Source: Pedobacter sp. AK013
GTDB taxonomy: Bacteria; Bacteroidota; Bacteroidia; Sphingobacteriales; Sphingobacteriaceae
Direction: 5' to 3'
Length of the DNA: 64,000 nt
Assembly: GCF_014205835.1 (NCBI RefSeq)
Contig: NZ_JACHCQ010000019.1
Location: forward strand, 61,002 to 125,001
The notes beneath the pieces were generated by a model. The model worked only from the letters and a program-made list of their open reading frames with translations, had not been told where the DNA came from and made no database searches. The translations under genes were made by a program, and so were the position numbers. Shown piece after piece: positions 1-9,664 of the stretch (the stretch's first letter is position 1; each line of letters opens with the position of its first letter).

Positions 1-1318
1 TATCCATCAGTTTTTGATCCGGGTTTTCGGTAAAACTTTTGCGTTTCGAGCCAACCAGAATATCAACATGGCTGTTCTGGAAATCGGCTGCAATTTCCTT
101 CGTCATAGATCGTTCAAGCTGATGAGCATAAAATGCTGCAGGTGTGGCGTCGGTAATATCGCCACTACTGATGATTCCACTTGTAAGCCCATAAGGAGCC
201 AAAATATCGGGAATAGATTGAAGCACTTTGCCCGTAGAATCGATGCTGATATAGCGATTATTGGTTTTATGCCCTGTAGCCATAGCTGTTGCACCTGCTG
301 CAGAATCGGTAAAATCTGAATTCGAAGCTTCTGTACGTGAAAGCCCCAGATGTTTTATCGTGATGATGTTGGATTGACCAAAATTAGCACTCAACCCTGC
401 CTGAATCTGTGCGAGTCCCATTCCATCTCCGATTAGAAGAATAACATTTTTGGCTTTGGTTTTTAATCCATCGCTTTTGTAAGTTGGCTGATAGGGCTTA
501 TATCCTATCGGATTGCTGTACTCTAGCTTAGCCCGGTTCTGATAAAAATCTTTTAACACCACCGGATGGTCAGTTCCGATCCAATCAACCCCCATATGTT
601 CCAATTCTTTCCAACTGTTCGGACTATCTTTGGTTGCCCAAAAACGAAAGGGTTTACCTAATGCGTGTACTTTGGCAATCACTGCTTTCATTTTTTCTAA
701 ATCGGTTGGCGTTGGGGTACCTTTTCCGTTCCATACCGAATAATGAGAAATATCATCGCTAATCATTGCAATGTGCTTTAACTGATCACTTGTGTACTGA
801 TTTGCTGGACGCCCATCAAAACTGATGAGTGATGGATAATCCTTAAACTTTTCGGCAGGTGGAACAGCCCCACTCATTACAATTTTAATGGCTGAAGGAT
901 TGATCTGTTGATCGAAAACAGCTTCATTACCTTTTAAATCGGCCAGTAATTTCGGGATTACGTGTTCATAATCCTCCTTTATATCAATTACCAGTTGAAG
1001 TTTTTGTTTCGGATCGGGATAGGGATGGTTGGCATGATCTTTAAAAAATGCCACCAGTGGATCAATATATAGTTTTTTCAATGTTTTGCCCGGGGTAATT
1101 TCGTTGCTTTCGTGGGCAACAAACAATTCTCCGTTACGGTAAAACACATCTGCCTCGATTGATCCCATACCAGCATAGTAAGCCTCCAATAAAGGGATCT
1201 GCTGCTTATAATCATTATGGCTGTGCCCATTACCGGCATTCAGTTTCTGCTGAGCAGAAACTGAATGTACGCCTAGACCCAATAATAAAAACAGGATCAG
1301 TTTATTCGATTTTACCAT
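1..1318 (-). CDS. GDPD-like / alkaline phosphatase fusion (3' end beyond window)
   Basis: The reading frame is open from an ATG at 1318 to the window edge (439 codons seen); the C-terminus lies outside. It starts with a signal peptide ending near VSAQ. Residues about 28-260 resemble a glycerophosphodiesterase/PI-PLC barrel: GHSHNDY near residue 30, then SIEADVF and FVAHE. From about residue 290 an alkaline phosphatase domain begins, with the metal-binding LLIGDGMG (about 293-300) and the nucleophile motif DSAAGAT (about 336). The predicted role is periplasmic: hydrolysis of a phosphodiester, then release of phosphate from the monoester. The start codon overlaps the SusD stop by 7 bases, so the two are translationally coupled in one operon. 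The domain assignment is confident; activity of the barrel half and the exact substrate are inferred. Confidence 0.85.
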   Translation of the reverse strand, partial: MVKSNKLILFLLLGLGVHSVSAQQKLNAGNGHSHNDYKQQIPLLEAYYAGMGSIEADVFYRNGELFVAHESNEITPGKTLKKLYIDPLVAFFKDHANHPYPDPKQKLQLVIDIKEDYEHVIPKLLADLKGNEAVFDQQINPSAIKIVMSGAVPPAEKFKDYPSLISFDGRPANQYTSDQLKHIAMISDDISHYSVWNGKGTPTPTDLEKMKAVIAKVHALGKPFRFWATKDSPNSWKELEHMGVDWIGTDHPVVLKDFYQNRAKLEYSNPIGYKPYQPTYKSDGLKTKAKNVILLIGDGMGLAQIQAGLSANFGQSNIITIKHLGLSRTEASNSDFTDSAAGATAMATGHKTNNRYISIDSTGKVLQSIPDILAPYGLTSGIISSGDITDATPAAFYAHQLERSMTKEIAADFQNSHVDILVGSKRKSFTENPDQKLMD

Positions 1319-2835
1319 CCTTCGTTCTGTTTAATTACCCCCCCACTGTTATCGATTTCTCTTTGTGGTACCGCCCATACGTTGTGTACCTGTGGATTGA
1401 AGGCTCTGGCAGGCCAGATTACAGTGCCATCAAAATCGTGTAAAGGTTTTGCATAAGCGGCCTGTGCATCACCCCATCTCACTAAATCTCGGTGACGATC
1501 AGCCCATTCTCCAGCAAGCTCGTTGCGGCGCTCGCGCTTAAGGTCATCGATAGTCATTCCTGTTTTAGCACCTAAACCTGCACGTAGTCTGATTTTGTTC
1601 AGCTCGGTATCACCTGCCCCTGCGCCGCTAAGATTAATTGCAGCTTCTGCCTTGATCAGCAATACTTCCGCGTAACGCATTAAGGGTACATTTAGATCTG
1701 TTGTTCCATTATCGCCATTAGGATTAACGTGTGTCGGAATTGGGTTAGCATAAGAAAAAGGCTCCATATATTTTTTAAACTGGTAATTTGAAGTTGCTCC
1801 TCCATCTTTAGTAAAACTACGCTCAGCACCAAAGAACATAAATTTATCGCCAGGTTTCAAAATGGTAGCTTCACGGCGTTGATCGCCAGCTTCATAAGAA
1901 TCGTAAAGTTCTTTAGTTGGCAAGTAATAACCCCATCCATTGTAAATCCCCCATGCTTTGTTGGTTAACATTACGCCTGGGAGTTTGCTGCCCCAGCCTG
2001 TTCCGCCACCGTTTGGCGTACAAACTACCGACCAGATATACTCTTTAGACCAGTTATTTGAAGCCTTAAAAACATCTGCAAAACCAGTACTAATTAAATC
2101 GTGCTGACCTGAAGTGATGACCATATCAGCATATTTTGCAGCATTTGCATAATCTTTTTTATAAAGATAAACTTTTGAGAGATAGGCCCATGCAGCAGTT
2201 TTATGTGCTTTACCATAATCAGTAGGCTTCATTGCCGAAAAGAACGGAAGATTATCTGCAGCCTTTAACAGAAGCGAAATAATGTAGTCGTAATTTTCGT
2301 TTACGTTTTTAGCGCGTGGAACGGCAATGGCAGGATTGGCATCGGGTGTTACAATCGGCACGCCAGCTTTATCGTTACCATAATTTGCAGCCAGCTGAAA
2401 ATAAACTAAACCTGCATTGAAATAAGCATCACCAATAATCTGCTTTTTTAAACTTTCATCCATAGCAATTTTAGGCACATTATTAACGATATCGTTGGCA
2501 CGTTTGATAATAGCATAACGCATACTCCACTGCGACTCGGTATAACCACCGCCTACATACGTACGGTTAAAGTTTTTAATGTTATCGGCCTCTGGCTTGT
2601 TACGGCCGGTAACCATATCATCACTGGCATTGATAAACCAGAACATCCCACGCCCATAAAAGTCTTCAGCATTATAGTTTTCATACATTCCTGCTTCAGC
2701 CTTGATGGCATCTTCTTTTGTTTTCCAGAAATTTTGAGCCGATGGAGCACCTTCAGGAGTGATATTGAGTTCTTTAGTACATGAAGAAAGAACAGCAAGT
2801 GCAGAAATTGCGATATATTTTAAATTTGTTTTCAT
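1312..2835 (-). CDS. RagB/SusD-family nutrient-binding outer membrane lipoprotein
   Basis: A 507-residue lipoprotein. The N-terminus has a short signal with lipobox LSSC (Cys at about 19), followed by the SusD start pattern (ITPEGAPSAQNFWKT). The TPR-rich body and the typical C-terminal region (ERRNELAGEWADRHRDLVRWG) are intact. SusD proteins sit on the cell surface and cap the cognate SusC transporter. It lies 13 bases after susC, and the phosphatase start overlaps its stop, so these genes form one unit. Given that neighbour, the ligand is probably an organophosphate rather than a glycan, but this is inference. Confidence 0.93.
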   Translation of the reverse strand: MKTNLKYIAISALAVLSSCTKELNITPEGAPSAQNFWKTKEDAIKAEAGMYENYNAEDFYGRGMFWFINASDDMVTGRNKPEADNIKNFNRTYVGGGYTESQWSMRYAIIKRANDIVNNVPKIAMDESLKKQIIGDAYFNAGLVYFQLAANYGNDKAGVPIVTPDANPAIAVPRAKNVNENYDYIISLLLKAADNLPFFSAMKPTDYGKAHKTAAWAYLSKVYLYKKDYANAAKYADMVITSGQHDLISTGFADVFKASNNWSKEYIWSVVCTPNGGGTGWGSKLPGVMLTNKAWGIYNGWGYYLPTKELYDSYEAGDQRREATILKPGDKFMFFGAERSFTKDGGATSNYQFKKYMEPFSYANPIPTHVNPNGDNGTTDLNVPLMRYAEVLLIKAEAAINLSGAGAGDTELNKIRLRAGLGAKTGMTIDDLKRERRNELAGEWADRHRDLVRWGDAQAAYAKPLHDFDGTVIWPARAFNPQVHNVWAVPQREIDNSGGVIKQNEGW

Positions 2836-2848
2836 TGTTATTTTGTGA

Positions 2849-5800
2849 TTACAGATTTATATTTAAACCCAGGATAAAGCTTCTGGCTTGTGGATAACGA
2901 CCAACATCCAATCCATAGTTATCCATTCCGATTTCCGGATCAAAGCCTGAATATTTAGTGATGGTAAATAAATTATTAGCAGAAGCATAAATCCTTACTG
3001 CACCTGTTTTTAACTTATTGGTTAATTTATTTGGCAAGCTATAACCTAGGGTTACATTACGGATACGCAGGTAAGAACCGTTTTCTACATAAAAATCAGA
3101 TGCTGCAAAATTTCCGTTGGCATCACTGGTCGAAATAATCGGCACTTTGCCACCTGGATTCTCTGGCGACCAGGCATCAAGAATGCCTACCAGTTTATTA
3201 TAAGAAGGACCACTTGCACTGTAAGTAGTACGTTTTACGGCATTGAATAATTTATTGCCCTGTACACCCTGTGCAAAAATATTAAAGTCGAAATTTTTAT
3301 AACTTGCATTAAAGCTTAATCCATATGAGAAATCAGGATAAGCACTGCCCGCAAAATAACGGTCTTTGCTATCAATTGATCCATCACCATTGATATCTAC
3401 AAATTTAAAATCACCTGCTTTTGCGTTCGGCTGAATCTTGGTTCCCTTAGCATTTTTATAGTTGTCGGCTTCTGCCTGACTCTGAAAAATCCCGTCTGTT
3501 TTTAATACATAGTAACTGTACAAAGGTTGGCCAACCCTATTTACTAACGGAGCAAGTTCGTTACGGAAATTGGTTGATAATGGCATATTTTCCAATCCTT
3601 CGCCCAAGCTTAGTACCATGTTGTTTACTTTTGTAAGCGTTGCGTTAACCGAATAGGTAAATTCTGCGTTTTTATTACTGCTATAAGTTAAACCCAACTC
3701 CACACCCTTGTCTCTAACTTTACCGGCATTAATTGTTTGCGAATTTAAACCTGCCGTACCAGGAAGTGGACGGGTTAAGATCATATCATTGATATCTTTA
3801 ATGAAATAATCTGCATTTAAGCTTAATCTACCCAATACTGTTACATCCAAACCTATGTTTGTTTGCTTACTTTTTGCCCATCTGATATTTGGATTAGGTA
3901 ATACTGTTGAAGCATAACCTGTTTGTAAAGTTGGTGTTTGACCAAAATAACTTTGCGTTGCTACTAAGAGTGGGTTTACGTCTTCTTGTCTCAAACTGGC
4001 CAGGTTACCTAAAACACCATAACTTCCTCGCAATTTCAATTCATTTAACCAGGTAATATCTTTAAGAAAATCTTCTTTGGTTAACAGCCACCCTGCAGAA
4101 GCAGAAGCATAATTCCTTGTCCTGTTGTCTTGCATCAATATCGATGTGCCATCTCTGCGTCCAATTAACGACAGCAGGTATTTCTCTTTGTAGTTATAAT
4201 TGGCTCTAAAAAGCAAAGATGATAAGGCATTTGCATTGAAATAACTGGTTGATGGCTGTACAATTGTGGCATTAGTAAGATATCTATATTGTGGAGATTC
4301 ATCATCAAATCCGGCACCAGATGTATATAAGCTGTAATTCTTTGTTTTCTGGAAAGTATAACCTCCAGTAATATCTAAGTTATGGTTACCAAACGATTGT
4401 TTGTAGCTTAATATCTGTTCAGCGAGAAAATCGTTTGTTTGGAAACTGTTTTGCTGCAAGCTATTGCTTAATACCGGTTTCCCAACTTCAGGCCTTTTTG
4501 GCGTGAACCCCTTAAACTGTGTATCTCTTTTTGTAATGCTTAAATTAGATTTAAAGGTTAAGCCTTTAGCAAGTTTTAAGGTTACATATGGATTTATGAC
4601 CATAATGTTTGAAGGGTTATTAATGTCTATACGCATCAATTCTGCCACTGGGTTAACAATATCGCCATAATCACCGGCGAATTGTCCACCTGGCAAACCG
4701 GCAAAACTTCCGTCAGGGTTGTAAGGTGTTCCGTTGGTAGGATAGTAAATTGCAGAAAGTAAAGCACCGGTATAATCGCTGCTGGTGTTGGCACCATTTC
4801 CATTTGTGCTGCTGTACGAAAAGTTTTCGCCAACTTTTAGCCAATTGCTTACCTCATGTTCTATGTTGATGCGGAAGTTGTAACGCTTGGTATTGGTATT
4901 TAATACAATCCCTTCGGCATTGCGGTAATTGAAACTTAAATAATAGTTCGACTTTTCAGAACCCCCATTAATAGCGGCGTTGTAATCCTGTAATAAACCG
5001 TCTCTAAACACTTCGTCCATCCAATTGGTACGGGTAATCTGTCCGTCAGGATATTTAGATGGGTCAAAAGCAGGTAATACAGCGTTACCACCATTTTTAG
5101 CTGCAGTTGCCGCAACCTGTGCACGTTGTTGAGCATTTAATGGCTGTAGTTTTCTCCAGGCGCTCTGTTGCCCTAATTTGGCATCAAAACTGATTTGCAT
5201 TTTACCGTTTTTGCCTTTCTTCGTGGTAATTAATACTACTCCACCCGATGCTCTCGCACCATAAATAGCTGCAGATCCATCTTTTAACACAGAAATAGAT
5301 TCGATATCGTTAGGGTTAAGCTGAGGTACACCCAAAAAGATAGAACCGTCTATTACGTAAAGTACACTTTCGCCATTAAGACCACCCGACCCCCTGATGT
5401 TGATGCGTGGTGTAGAAGTCGGATCGCCACCTTCGTTGGTTACAATTACACCAGGTGTTTTTCCTGCCAAAACTTCGCCCACACTATTGAGCGACCTGGA
5501 AGAAAGTTTATCCAATGATGCAATACTGATTGCACCGGTAAGTGTTTCTTTTTTCTGGGTTCCATAACCCACCACCACTACATCAGCAAGCGTAGAACGT
5601 TCTTCACTCAAAACCATGTTGATTACTTGGCTATCGCCAATTTTCGCCTCTTTGGTACGGTAACCGATCATGGAGAATGAAAGCACGGCATCGGCACCAA
5701 CTTCAATGCGATAAGTACCATTTCCGTCGGTAATGGTGCCACTTTGCGTGCCCAATACCTTTACCGAAACACCTGGGAGCGCCAAACCTGTAGTATCTCT

Positions 5801-6196
5801 TACTACCCCGGTGATGATCCGGTCTGGCTTGTTGATCACGGCGTTATTTAAAATCACGTATTCGCCTTTTTCCAATACCTGTAAGCCCAGCCTGTCTAAA
5901 AGCGATCTTACCGGCTCTGTAGTGAAATCGCCGCTTACAAACATGTTTTTTTGTTGTAACTGATCTGGGTTGTACACAAAACTAAGCCCGGTACGTGATT
6001 CGATTTCTTTGATGATCTCGGTCATTTTACGGCCTTTATTAATGGTAATGTTAACCGTGGTTTTCTCTAATTTTTGCGCCATTCCTGACGAAGCAAGGAT
6101 AGAGCTGCAAAAAATGCAAAGGATTGTGAATGTTAAACATGAGTATTTCATGATCTTATGTAGAGCTTGTGTCCTCTTAGCGGAGGTTGTTTTCAT
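2849..6196 (-). CDS. SusC/RagA TonB-linked outer membrane transporter with STN signalling domain
   Basis: 1115 residues. After a signal peptide (residues about 15-40, ending SSGMAQ) comes an STN domain (about 55-115, KMTEIIKEIESRTGLSFVYN), the part of FecA-type transducers that contacts FecR. Then follow a carboxypeptidase-regulatory-like beta domain (ITGVVRDTTGLALPGVSV), the plug with VVVVGYGTQKKETLTGAIS, and a 22-strand-type barrel ending in ARSFILGLNINL. It should import a ligand captured by the adjacent SusD and signal ligand occupancy to the upstream FecR/sigma pair. An alternative start at Met16 would give a shorter leader. The presence of STN fits the sigma/FecR genes next door. Confidence 0.94.
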   Translation of the reverse strand: MKTTSAKRTQALHKIMKYSCLTFTILCIFCSSILASSGMAQKLEKTTVNITINKGRKMTEIIKEIESRTGLSFVYNPDQLQQKNMFVSGDFTTEPVRSLLDRLGLQVLEKGEYVILNNAVINKPDRIITGVVRDTTGLALPGVSVKVLGTQSGTITDGNGTYRIEVGADAVLSFSMIGYRTKEAKIGDSQVINMVLSEERSTLADVVVVGYGTQKKETLTGAISIASLDKLSSRSLNSVGEVLAGKTPGVIVTNEGGDPTSTPRINIRGSGGLNGESVLYVIDGSIFLGVPQLNPNDIESISVLKDGSAAIYGARASGGVVLITTKKGKNGKMQISFDAKLGQQSAWRKLQPLNAQQRAQVAATAAKNGGNAVLPAFDPSKYPDGQITRTNWMDEVFRDGLLQDYNAAINGGSEKSNYYLSFNYRNAEGIVLNTNTKRYNFRINIEHEVSNWLKVGENFSYSSTNGNGANTSSDYTGALLSAIYYPTNGTPYNPDGSFAGLPGGQFAGDYGDIVNPVAELMRIDINNPSNIMVINPYVTLKLAKGLTFKSNLSITKRDTQFKGFTPKRPEVGKPVLSNSLQQNSFQTNDFLAEQILSYKQSFGNHNLDITGGYTFQKTKNYSLYTSGAGFDDESPQYRYLTNATIVQPSTSYFNANALSSLLFRANYNYKEKYLLSLIGRRDGTSILMQDNRTRNYASASAGWLLTKEDFLKDITWLNELKLRGSYGVLGNLASLRQEDVNPLLVATQSYFGQTPTLQTGYASTVLPNPNIRWAKSKQTNIGLDVTVLGRLSLNADYFIKDINDMILTRPLPGTAGLNSQTINAGKVRDKGVELGLTYSSNKNAEFTYSVNATLTKVNNMVLSLGEGLENMPLSTNFRNELAPLVNRVGQPLYSYYVLKTDGIFQSQAEADNYKNAKGTKIQPNAKAGDFKFVDINGDGSIDSKDRYFAGSAYPDFSYGLSFNASYKNFDFNIFAQGVQGNKLFNAVKRTTYSASGPSYNKLVGILDAWSPENPGGKVPIISTSDANGNFAASDFYVENGSYLRIRNVTLGYSLPNKLTNKLKTGAVRIYASANNLFTITKYSGFDPEIGMDNYGLDVGRYPQARSFILGLNINL

Positions 6197-6273
6197 TGCT
6201 TAATTTGTTTGATTTTATTTTTGTAAAGCTTTAATTATACTGGCTTTTGTTGCCAGGAAGAAAGATTGCGGCA

Positions 6274-6288
6274 ACCGATCTGATCGGT
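6274..6288. promoter_or_regulatory. Perfect palindrome between fecR and susC
   Basis: ACCGATC-T-GATCGGT has 7-base arms and lies in the 124-base gap upstream of the susC start (6196). On the minus strand it contributes GTACCGATC (complement of 6282-6290), which recurs upstream of fecR (complement of 7297-7305). It has no following T-run, so an operator or ECF promoter element is more likely than a terminator. Function is inferred. Confidence 0.4.
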
Positions 6289-6320
6289 ACCGTAGATAAT
6301 TTCTATATCATATCCCTATC

Positions 6321-7271
6321 TCATCTGTATATATTAAATGTTTTATGATTTTTTGATGCATTGAACTTAAGGTGATGCAGACTGCAAATAATATCCAAAA
6401 TCTCTTCAGCCGATTGTTTGCTACTGAAAGAAGCAGTAGTTTTAAGTCTACCTAAGGTGCTATCGTTCAGCAAAATTTTAATACTGTAAATATATTCCAG
6501 TTTATGGACAACCTGATCGAGACTTGCACCGTCAAAAGCAAGTTCGACATAGGCGGTAGCTTTAGTTTTGCCAATAGCAGCCTGGCCGGCACTTTTATCA
6601 TAGGTTAAATATTCATCTTTAATCAATGTGGCCAGATTTCCTTTTCTGTTGCTTACGGCAACTTTTCCGGTAACTACGGCAACTTCGATGTGTTTACTCG
6701 CCCGGTACGACTTAACCTTAAAAGAAGTACCCAATACCCGAATGTCGACTCCAGATGTGGTGTGTACCGTAAATGGTCTTTTTTCCTGATGGGTAATCTC
6801 AAAAAAAGCTTCACCTTCTTTCAATGCAATCTGGCGATTGTTTGAGGCAAATGCTTTAGGGTAACAGAGTTTGGCAGACGGACCTAACAAAACCATCGAA
6901 CCATCTGATAAAGTAATCCGCTTGTGTTGTGTACTTCCGGTAACGACAGTGACCAGATTTTCAAGCTTCGCTTTAGTATTGAGATTGAGTTTCCAAATAC
7001 TTATTCCTAGTGTAATGATGATGAGTACGGCGGCAGCAATTCTGATAAAAGATTGGAGTTTGAATACCTTGCCAAATTTTGGCTTCTGTTGCATAGCGAA
7101 CTGAAGGTGAACAAACATTTGCTCCCCTATCGCTGCCTTCCTATCGGTCGGTAATACCGTATCTTTTGCATGAAGTGTGGCATACCACTCTTCAACTGTT
7201 TTTTGCTCTTGCGGACTTGCCTGCTGATCGAGATATTTCTGTAGCAGTTCTTTTGCCTGTTCTTCTGTCAT
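6321..7271 (-). CDS. FecR-family anti-sigma factor
   Basis: 316 residues. A cytoplasmic N-terminal sigma-binding region (residues 1-75) is followed by one transmembrane segment (about 77-97, IRIAAAVLIIITLGISIW), a periplasmic FecR domain (about 110-215, SDGSMVLLGPSAKL and GEAFFEI) and a C-terminal STN-like DUF4974 domain (about 245-316). Such proteins hold the ECF sigma inactive until the STN domain of the loaded transporter signals. It is 63 bases downstream of the sigma gene and followed by the STN-containing SusC, the classical FecI-FecR-FecA order. Confidence 0.93.
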   Translation of the reverse strand: MTEEQAKELLQKYLDQQASPQEQKTVEEWYATLHAKDTVLPTDRKAAIGEQMFVHLQFAMQQKPKFGKVFKLQSFIRIAAAVLIIITLGISIWKLNLNTKAKLENLVTVVTGSTQHKRITLSDGSMVLLGPSAKLCYPKAFASNNRQIALKEGEAFFEITHQEKRPFTVHTTSGVDIRVLGTSFKVKSYRASKHIEVAVVTGKVAVSNRKGNLATLIKDEYLTYDKSAGQAAIGKTKATAYVELAFDGASLDQVVHKLEYIYSIKILLNDSTLGRLKTTASFSSKQSAEEILDIICSLHHLKFNASKNHKTFNIYR

Positions 7272-7334
7272 TTAAATACATGTCAGTCGAAAAGAAGATC
7301 GGTACTAACCAAAAATGTTATCTATAGATTAACT

Positions 7335-7925
7335 TTATGTTAAGCCGATCAATACAGCAATTATCAGTATATAGGAGAGGCTTTTTTTAAGAAGTTTTAG
7401 CGCTGCAGAGATCTGGTTTTTTACCGTCTGTACAGAAACATCAAGTTCAGCAGCGATTTCTTTGATGGATTTTTCCTGTTTTCGGCTCATTGAGAATACC
7501 AATTGCATTTTTTCTGGTAAAAGTGCAATGGCTGCATCTACCTCTAGATGGAACTCTTTTAAAATTAGTTTATCGTCGGCGGCGGAAGTATGCTGCTCAT
7601 CCATTAGGGCTGTGAGCGCAGTTTGGTGCTGTTCTTTAATACTGCCCGATCTGAAGTAATTAATCACTTTATATTTTACAGCTCCGTGTAGATAAGCACC
7701 GAGGCTCCCAGACAGGTTAATCGTTTTATGATTTTCCCAAAGTGAAATAAAAATCTCCTGGGTAATATCTTGTGCAAGTGCTTCATCACCCGTTTTTTTT
7801 AGCGCAGCATCAAATATATCTTCCCAATAAATCCGGTAGATTTCTTCCATGGCCCGATGGCTTCCACATTGTAAAGATGAAAGTAAAGTTTCGCTCAAGG
7901 GATGCTGCTTTTTTTTTCGCAGCAA
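7335..7925 (-). CDS. ECF RNA polymerase sigma-70 factor (FecI-like)
   Basis: About 196 residues with region 2 (AMEEIYRIYWEDIF through DITQEIFISLWEN) and region 4 (SRKQEKSIKEIAAELDVSVQTVKNQI). No ATG start fits: the frame is open only back to a stop at 7947-7949, so a TTG at 7925 or a neighbouring rare codon must be used. A run of nine A residues on the coding strand (7909-7917) directly follows the start, a potential slippage site. The protein ends with an unusual hydrophobic tail (SYILIIAVLIGLT). It should drive its own fecR/susCD operon when released by the next gene. Confidence 0.88.
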   Translation of the reverse strand: MLRKKKQHPLSETLLSSLQCGSHRAMEEIYRIYWEDIFDAALKKTGDEALAQDITQEIFISLWENHKTINLSGSLGAYLHGAVKYKVINYFRSGSIKEQHQTALTALMDEQHTSAADDKLILKEFHLEVDAAIALLPEKMQLVFSMSRKQEKSIKEIAAELDVSVQTVKNQISAALKLLKKSLSYILIIAVLIGLT

Positions 7926-8127
7926 AGCTAGTAGTCCAATATTCCCTTAGTATTAATAAATCTTAAAGAGAAAAAGAAAGAAAAGGATAGACGATGGAAA
8001 ATGGAATCAATCGCTACGCCCATCAGTAATATCTTTTATGAAAGAGCATCATCTCCTTTGGTTAATCAAAGGATTTAAAACTAAAGTTTATTTTTAAATC
8101 GTTACTATAAAAGGCAGGGTGAACTTT

Positions 8128-8167
8128 CGTCACCTCGACTGAAAAGCAAGGTAGTCGAGAAATGACG
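8128..8167. repeat. Imperfect inverted repeat, likely dispersed intergenic repeat
   Basis: CGTCA and CTCGACT on the left pair with AGTCGAG and TGACG on the right, making a 40-base hairpin downstream of the monooxygenase gene. The wording (CTCGACTGAA, GTCGAGAAATGACG) resembles dispersed intergenic repeats I recall from Bacteroidota genomes. Only one copy of this type is seen in the window, so dispersal is inferred. The rest of 7926-8208 shows nothing else. Confidence 0.45.
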
Positions 8168-8208
8168 ATGCCGATAAGGAAATTCTATTCGAAATGATGC
8201 GTTATCTT

Positions 8209-9213
8209 TTACCTAAACAGCCCTGCAAAAATTTTATTCGAATACAATTTTGCCTGATGATCGTAAATATGCGAGGTACTCATTATCTCATTTACACCGT
8301 GTTTGGCAACAAAAGCTTCTAAATTTTCTTTAATGGTTTCTGCACTGCCAATAAAAGAATAGTACAGCATTTGTTCTACAGCTTCTTTTTCCAGTTGATC
8401 CCAATAAGCATCCATATTGTCAACGGCCGGCTTCAGTAGCCCCCTTTTACCCGTTATAGCACCTAAAAATATACGTTTTACCGAGCTTGATAAACGTTCT
8501 GCTTCTGCATCAGTATCGGCAGCAACCACATTTACACAGGCCATTACATAGGGTTCCTGTAAAAATTCAGATGGTTTAAAGTTATTTCTATAAATGGAAA
8601 TTGCCTGTTCGAAGTAGGTCGGTGCAAAATGACTTGCAAAAGCATAAGGAAGTCCTTTTTCTGCTGCCAAGCGTGCGCTGTCGGTACTCGAACCTAAAAT
8701 CCAGATCGGGATATCCAAGCCCTCTCCTGGAAAGGCCCTTACACTTGCCCGGTTATTACTGGCAGAGAAAAACTGTTGTAATTTCTCAATATCCCTGGGA
8801 AAACTATGAACAGCATTAAAGTTTTCTCCACGGATAGCCATTGCTGTAACCTGATCGGTTCCTGGCGCCCTGCCCAAGCCCAAATCAATACGATTAGGGT
8901 AAAGCGAAGCCAAAGTACCAAATTGTTCGGCCACAATTAATGGTGCATGGTTGGGCAGCATAATACCTCCAGAACCTACACGAATACTATTGGTACCGCC
9001 AGCAATGTAACCAATAAGCACGGCCGTAGCCGAACTGGCAACACTTGCCATATTATGGTGTTCGGCAAACCAATACCGTGTATAACCTAAAGTTTCAGAC
9101 TGTTTAGCTAAATCAAGGCTTGTTTTAAAACTATCTGCAGCAGTAAAGCCGTCTAAAACAGTTGCAAGATCGAGAACGGAATAAAGTACATCTTTCAAAA
9201 AGTGATCAGCCAT
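8209..9213 (-). CDS. LLM-class flavin-dependent oxidoreductase (luciferase-like)
   Basis: 334 residues with the bacterial luciferase TIM-barrel fold: YTRYWFAEHHNM (about 43-54), GYIAGGTNSIRVGSGGIMLP (about 67-87) and the group signature ASLYPNRIDLGLGRAPGTD (about 102-120). These match the YhbW-like single-component branch that uses reduced FMN for oxygenation. The substrate cannot be told from sequence. The gene stands alone, with a TATTTTTG box on the minus strand at 9241-9248, matching the Bacteroidota TAnnTTTG -7 element about 28 bases before the ATG. Confidence 0.88.
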   Translation of the reverse strand: MADHFLKDVLYSVLDLATVLDGFTAADSFKTSLDLAKQSETLGYTRYWFAEHHNMASVASSATAVLIGYIAGGTNSIRVGSGGIMLPNHAPLIVAEQFGTLASLYPNRIDLGLGRAPGTDQVTAMAIRGENFNAVHSFPRDIEKLQQFFSASNNRASVRAFPGEGLDIPIWILGSSTDSARLAAEKGLPYAFASHFAPTYFEQAISIYRNNFKPSEFLQEPYVMACVNVVAADTDAEAERLSSSVKRIFLGAITGKRGLLKPAVDNMDAYWDQLEKEAVEQMLYYSFIGSAETIKENLEAFVAKHGVNEIMSTSHIYDHQAKLYSNKIFAGLFR

Positions 9214-9664
9214 AAATTATAAAGGATAAAATCTATACCGCAAAAATATCCTTAATAACACTAAGTCTTGTTTAAATGAATATATATGACGTTTAGCCAA
9301 CATAATCGATATGGAGAGCGCAAGGTAGCCATACAAAAATAAAAGCGCTAAATTAGATAGTTCCGATTACAGAGATGTAGGAGTATGTATATTCTTGTAA
9401 CATAATGGACTGGCCTGTGATCTTATCTTAATTAAAGCTTATAATTCGATTAACAAGTCCATTAAAGGCGAGGTACATTTTTTTATAGGTATTCTAGAAT
9501 ATTTTATGGATTGTAGCTATTGCCAGCATCTTGTAAACTTAATTGACACATTTTTGCGTTAAATTAGTAAATAAGGAAAAGACTTAAAATTAATCCGTAC
9601 AGATAGTACCCTTTTCGGTACGAAAAGGCGTAATTTCGTTATAAGAGAAACAGATTTTTTGAAG
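9214..9664. other. Intergenic region before LytTR regulator, with palindrome at 9610-9628
   Basis: No gene is visible in this 451-base stretch on either strand. The notable element is CCTTTTC-GGTAC-GAAAAGG (9610-9628), perfect 7-base arms ending 36 bases before the response regulator ATG. It could be an operator or a leader hairpin; there is no poly-T tail for termination. Confidence 0.4.
9241..9248 (-). promoter_or_regulatory. Candidate -7 promoter box for the LLM oxidoreductase
   Basis: TATTTTTG on the minus strand matches TAnnTTTG. It lies 28 bases upstream of the ATG at 9213. No clear TTG at -33 was seen, so this is a candidate only. Confidence 0.4.
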
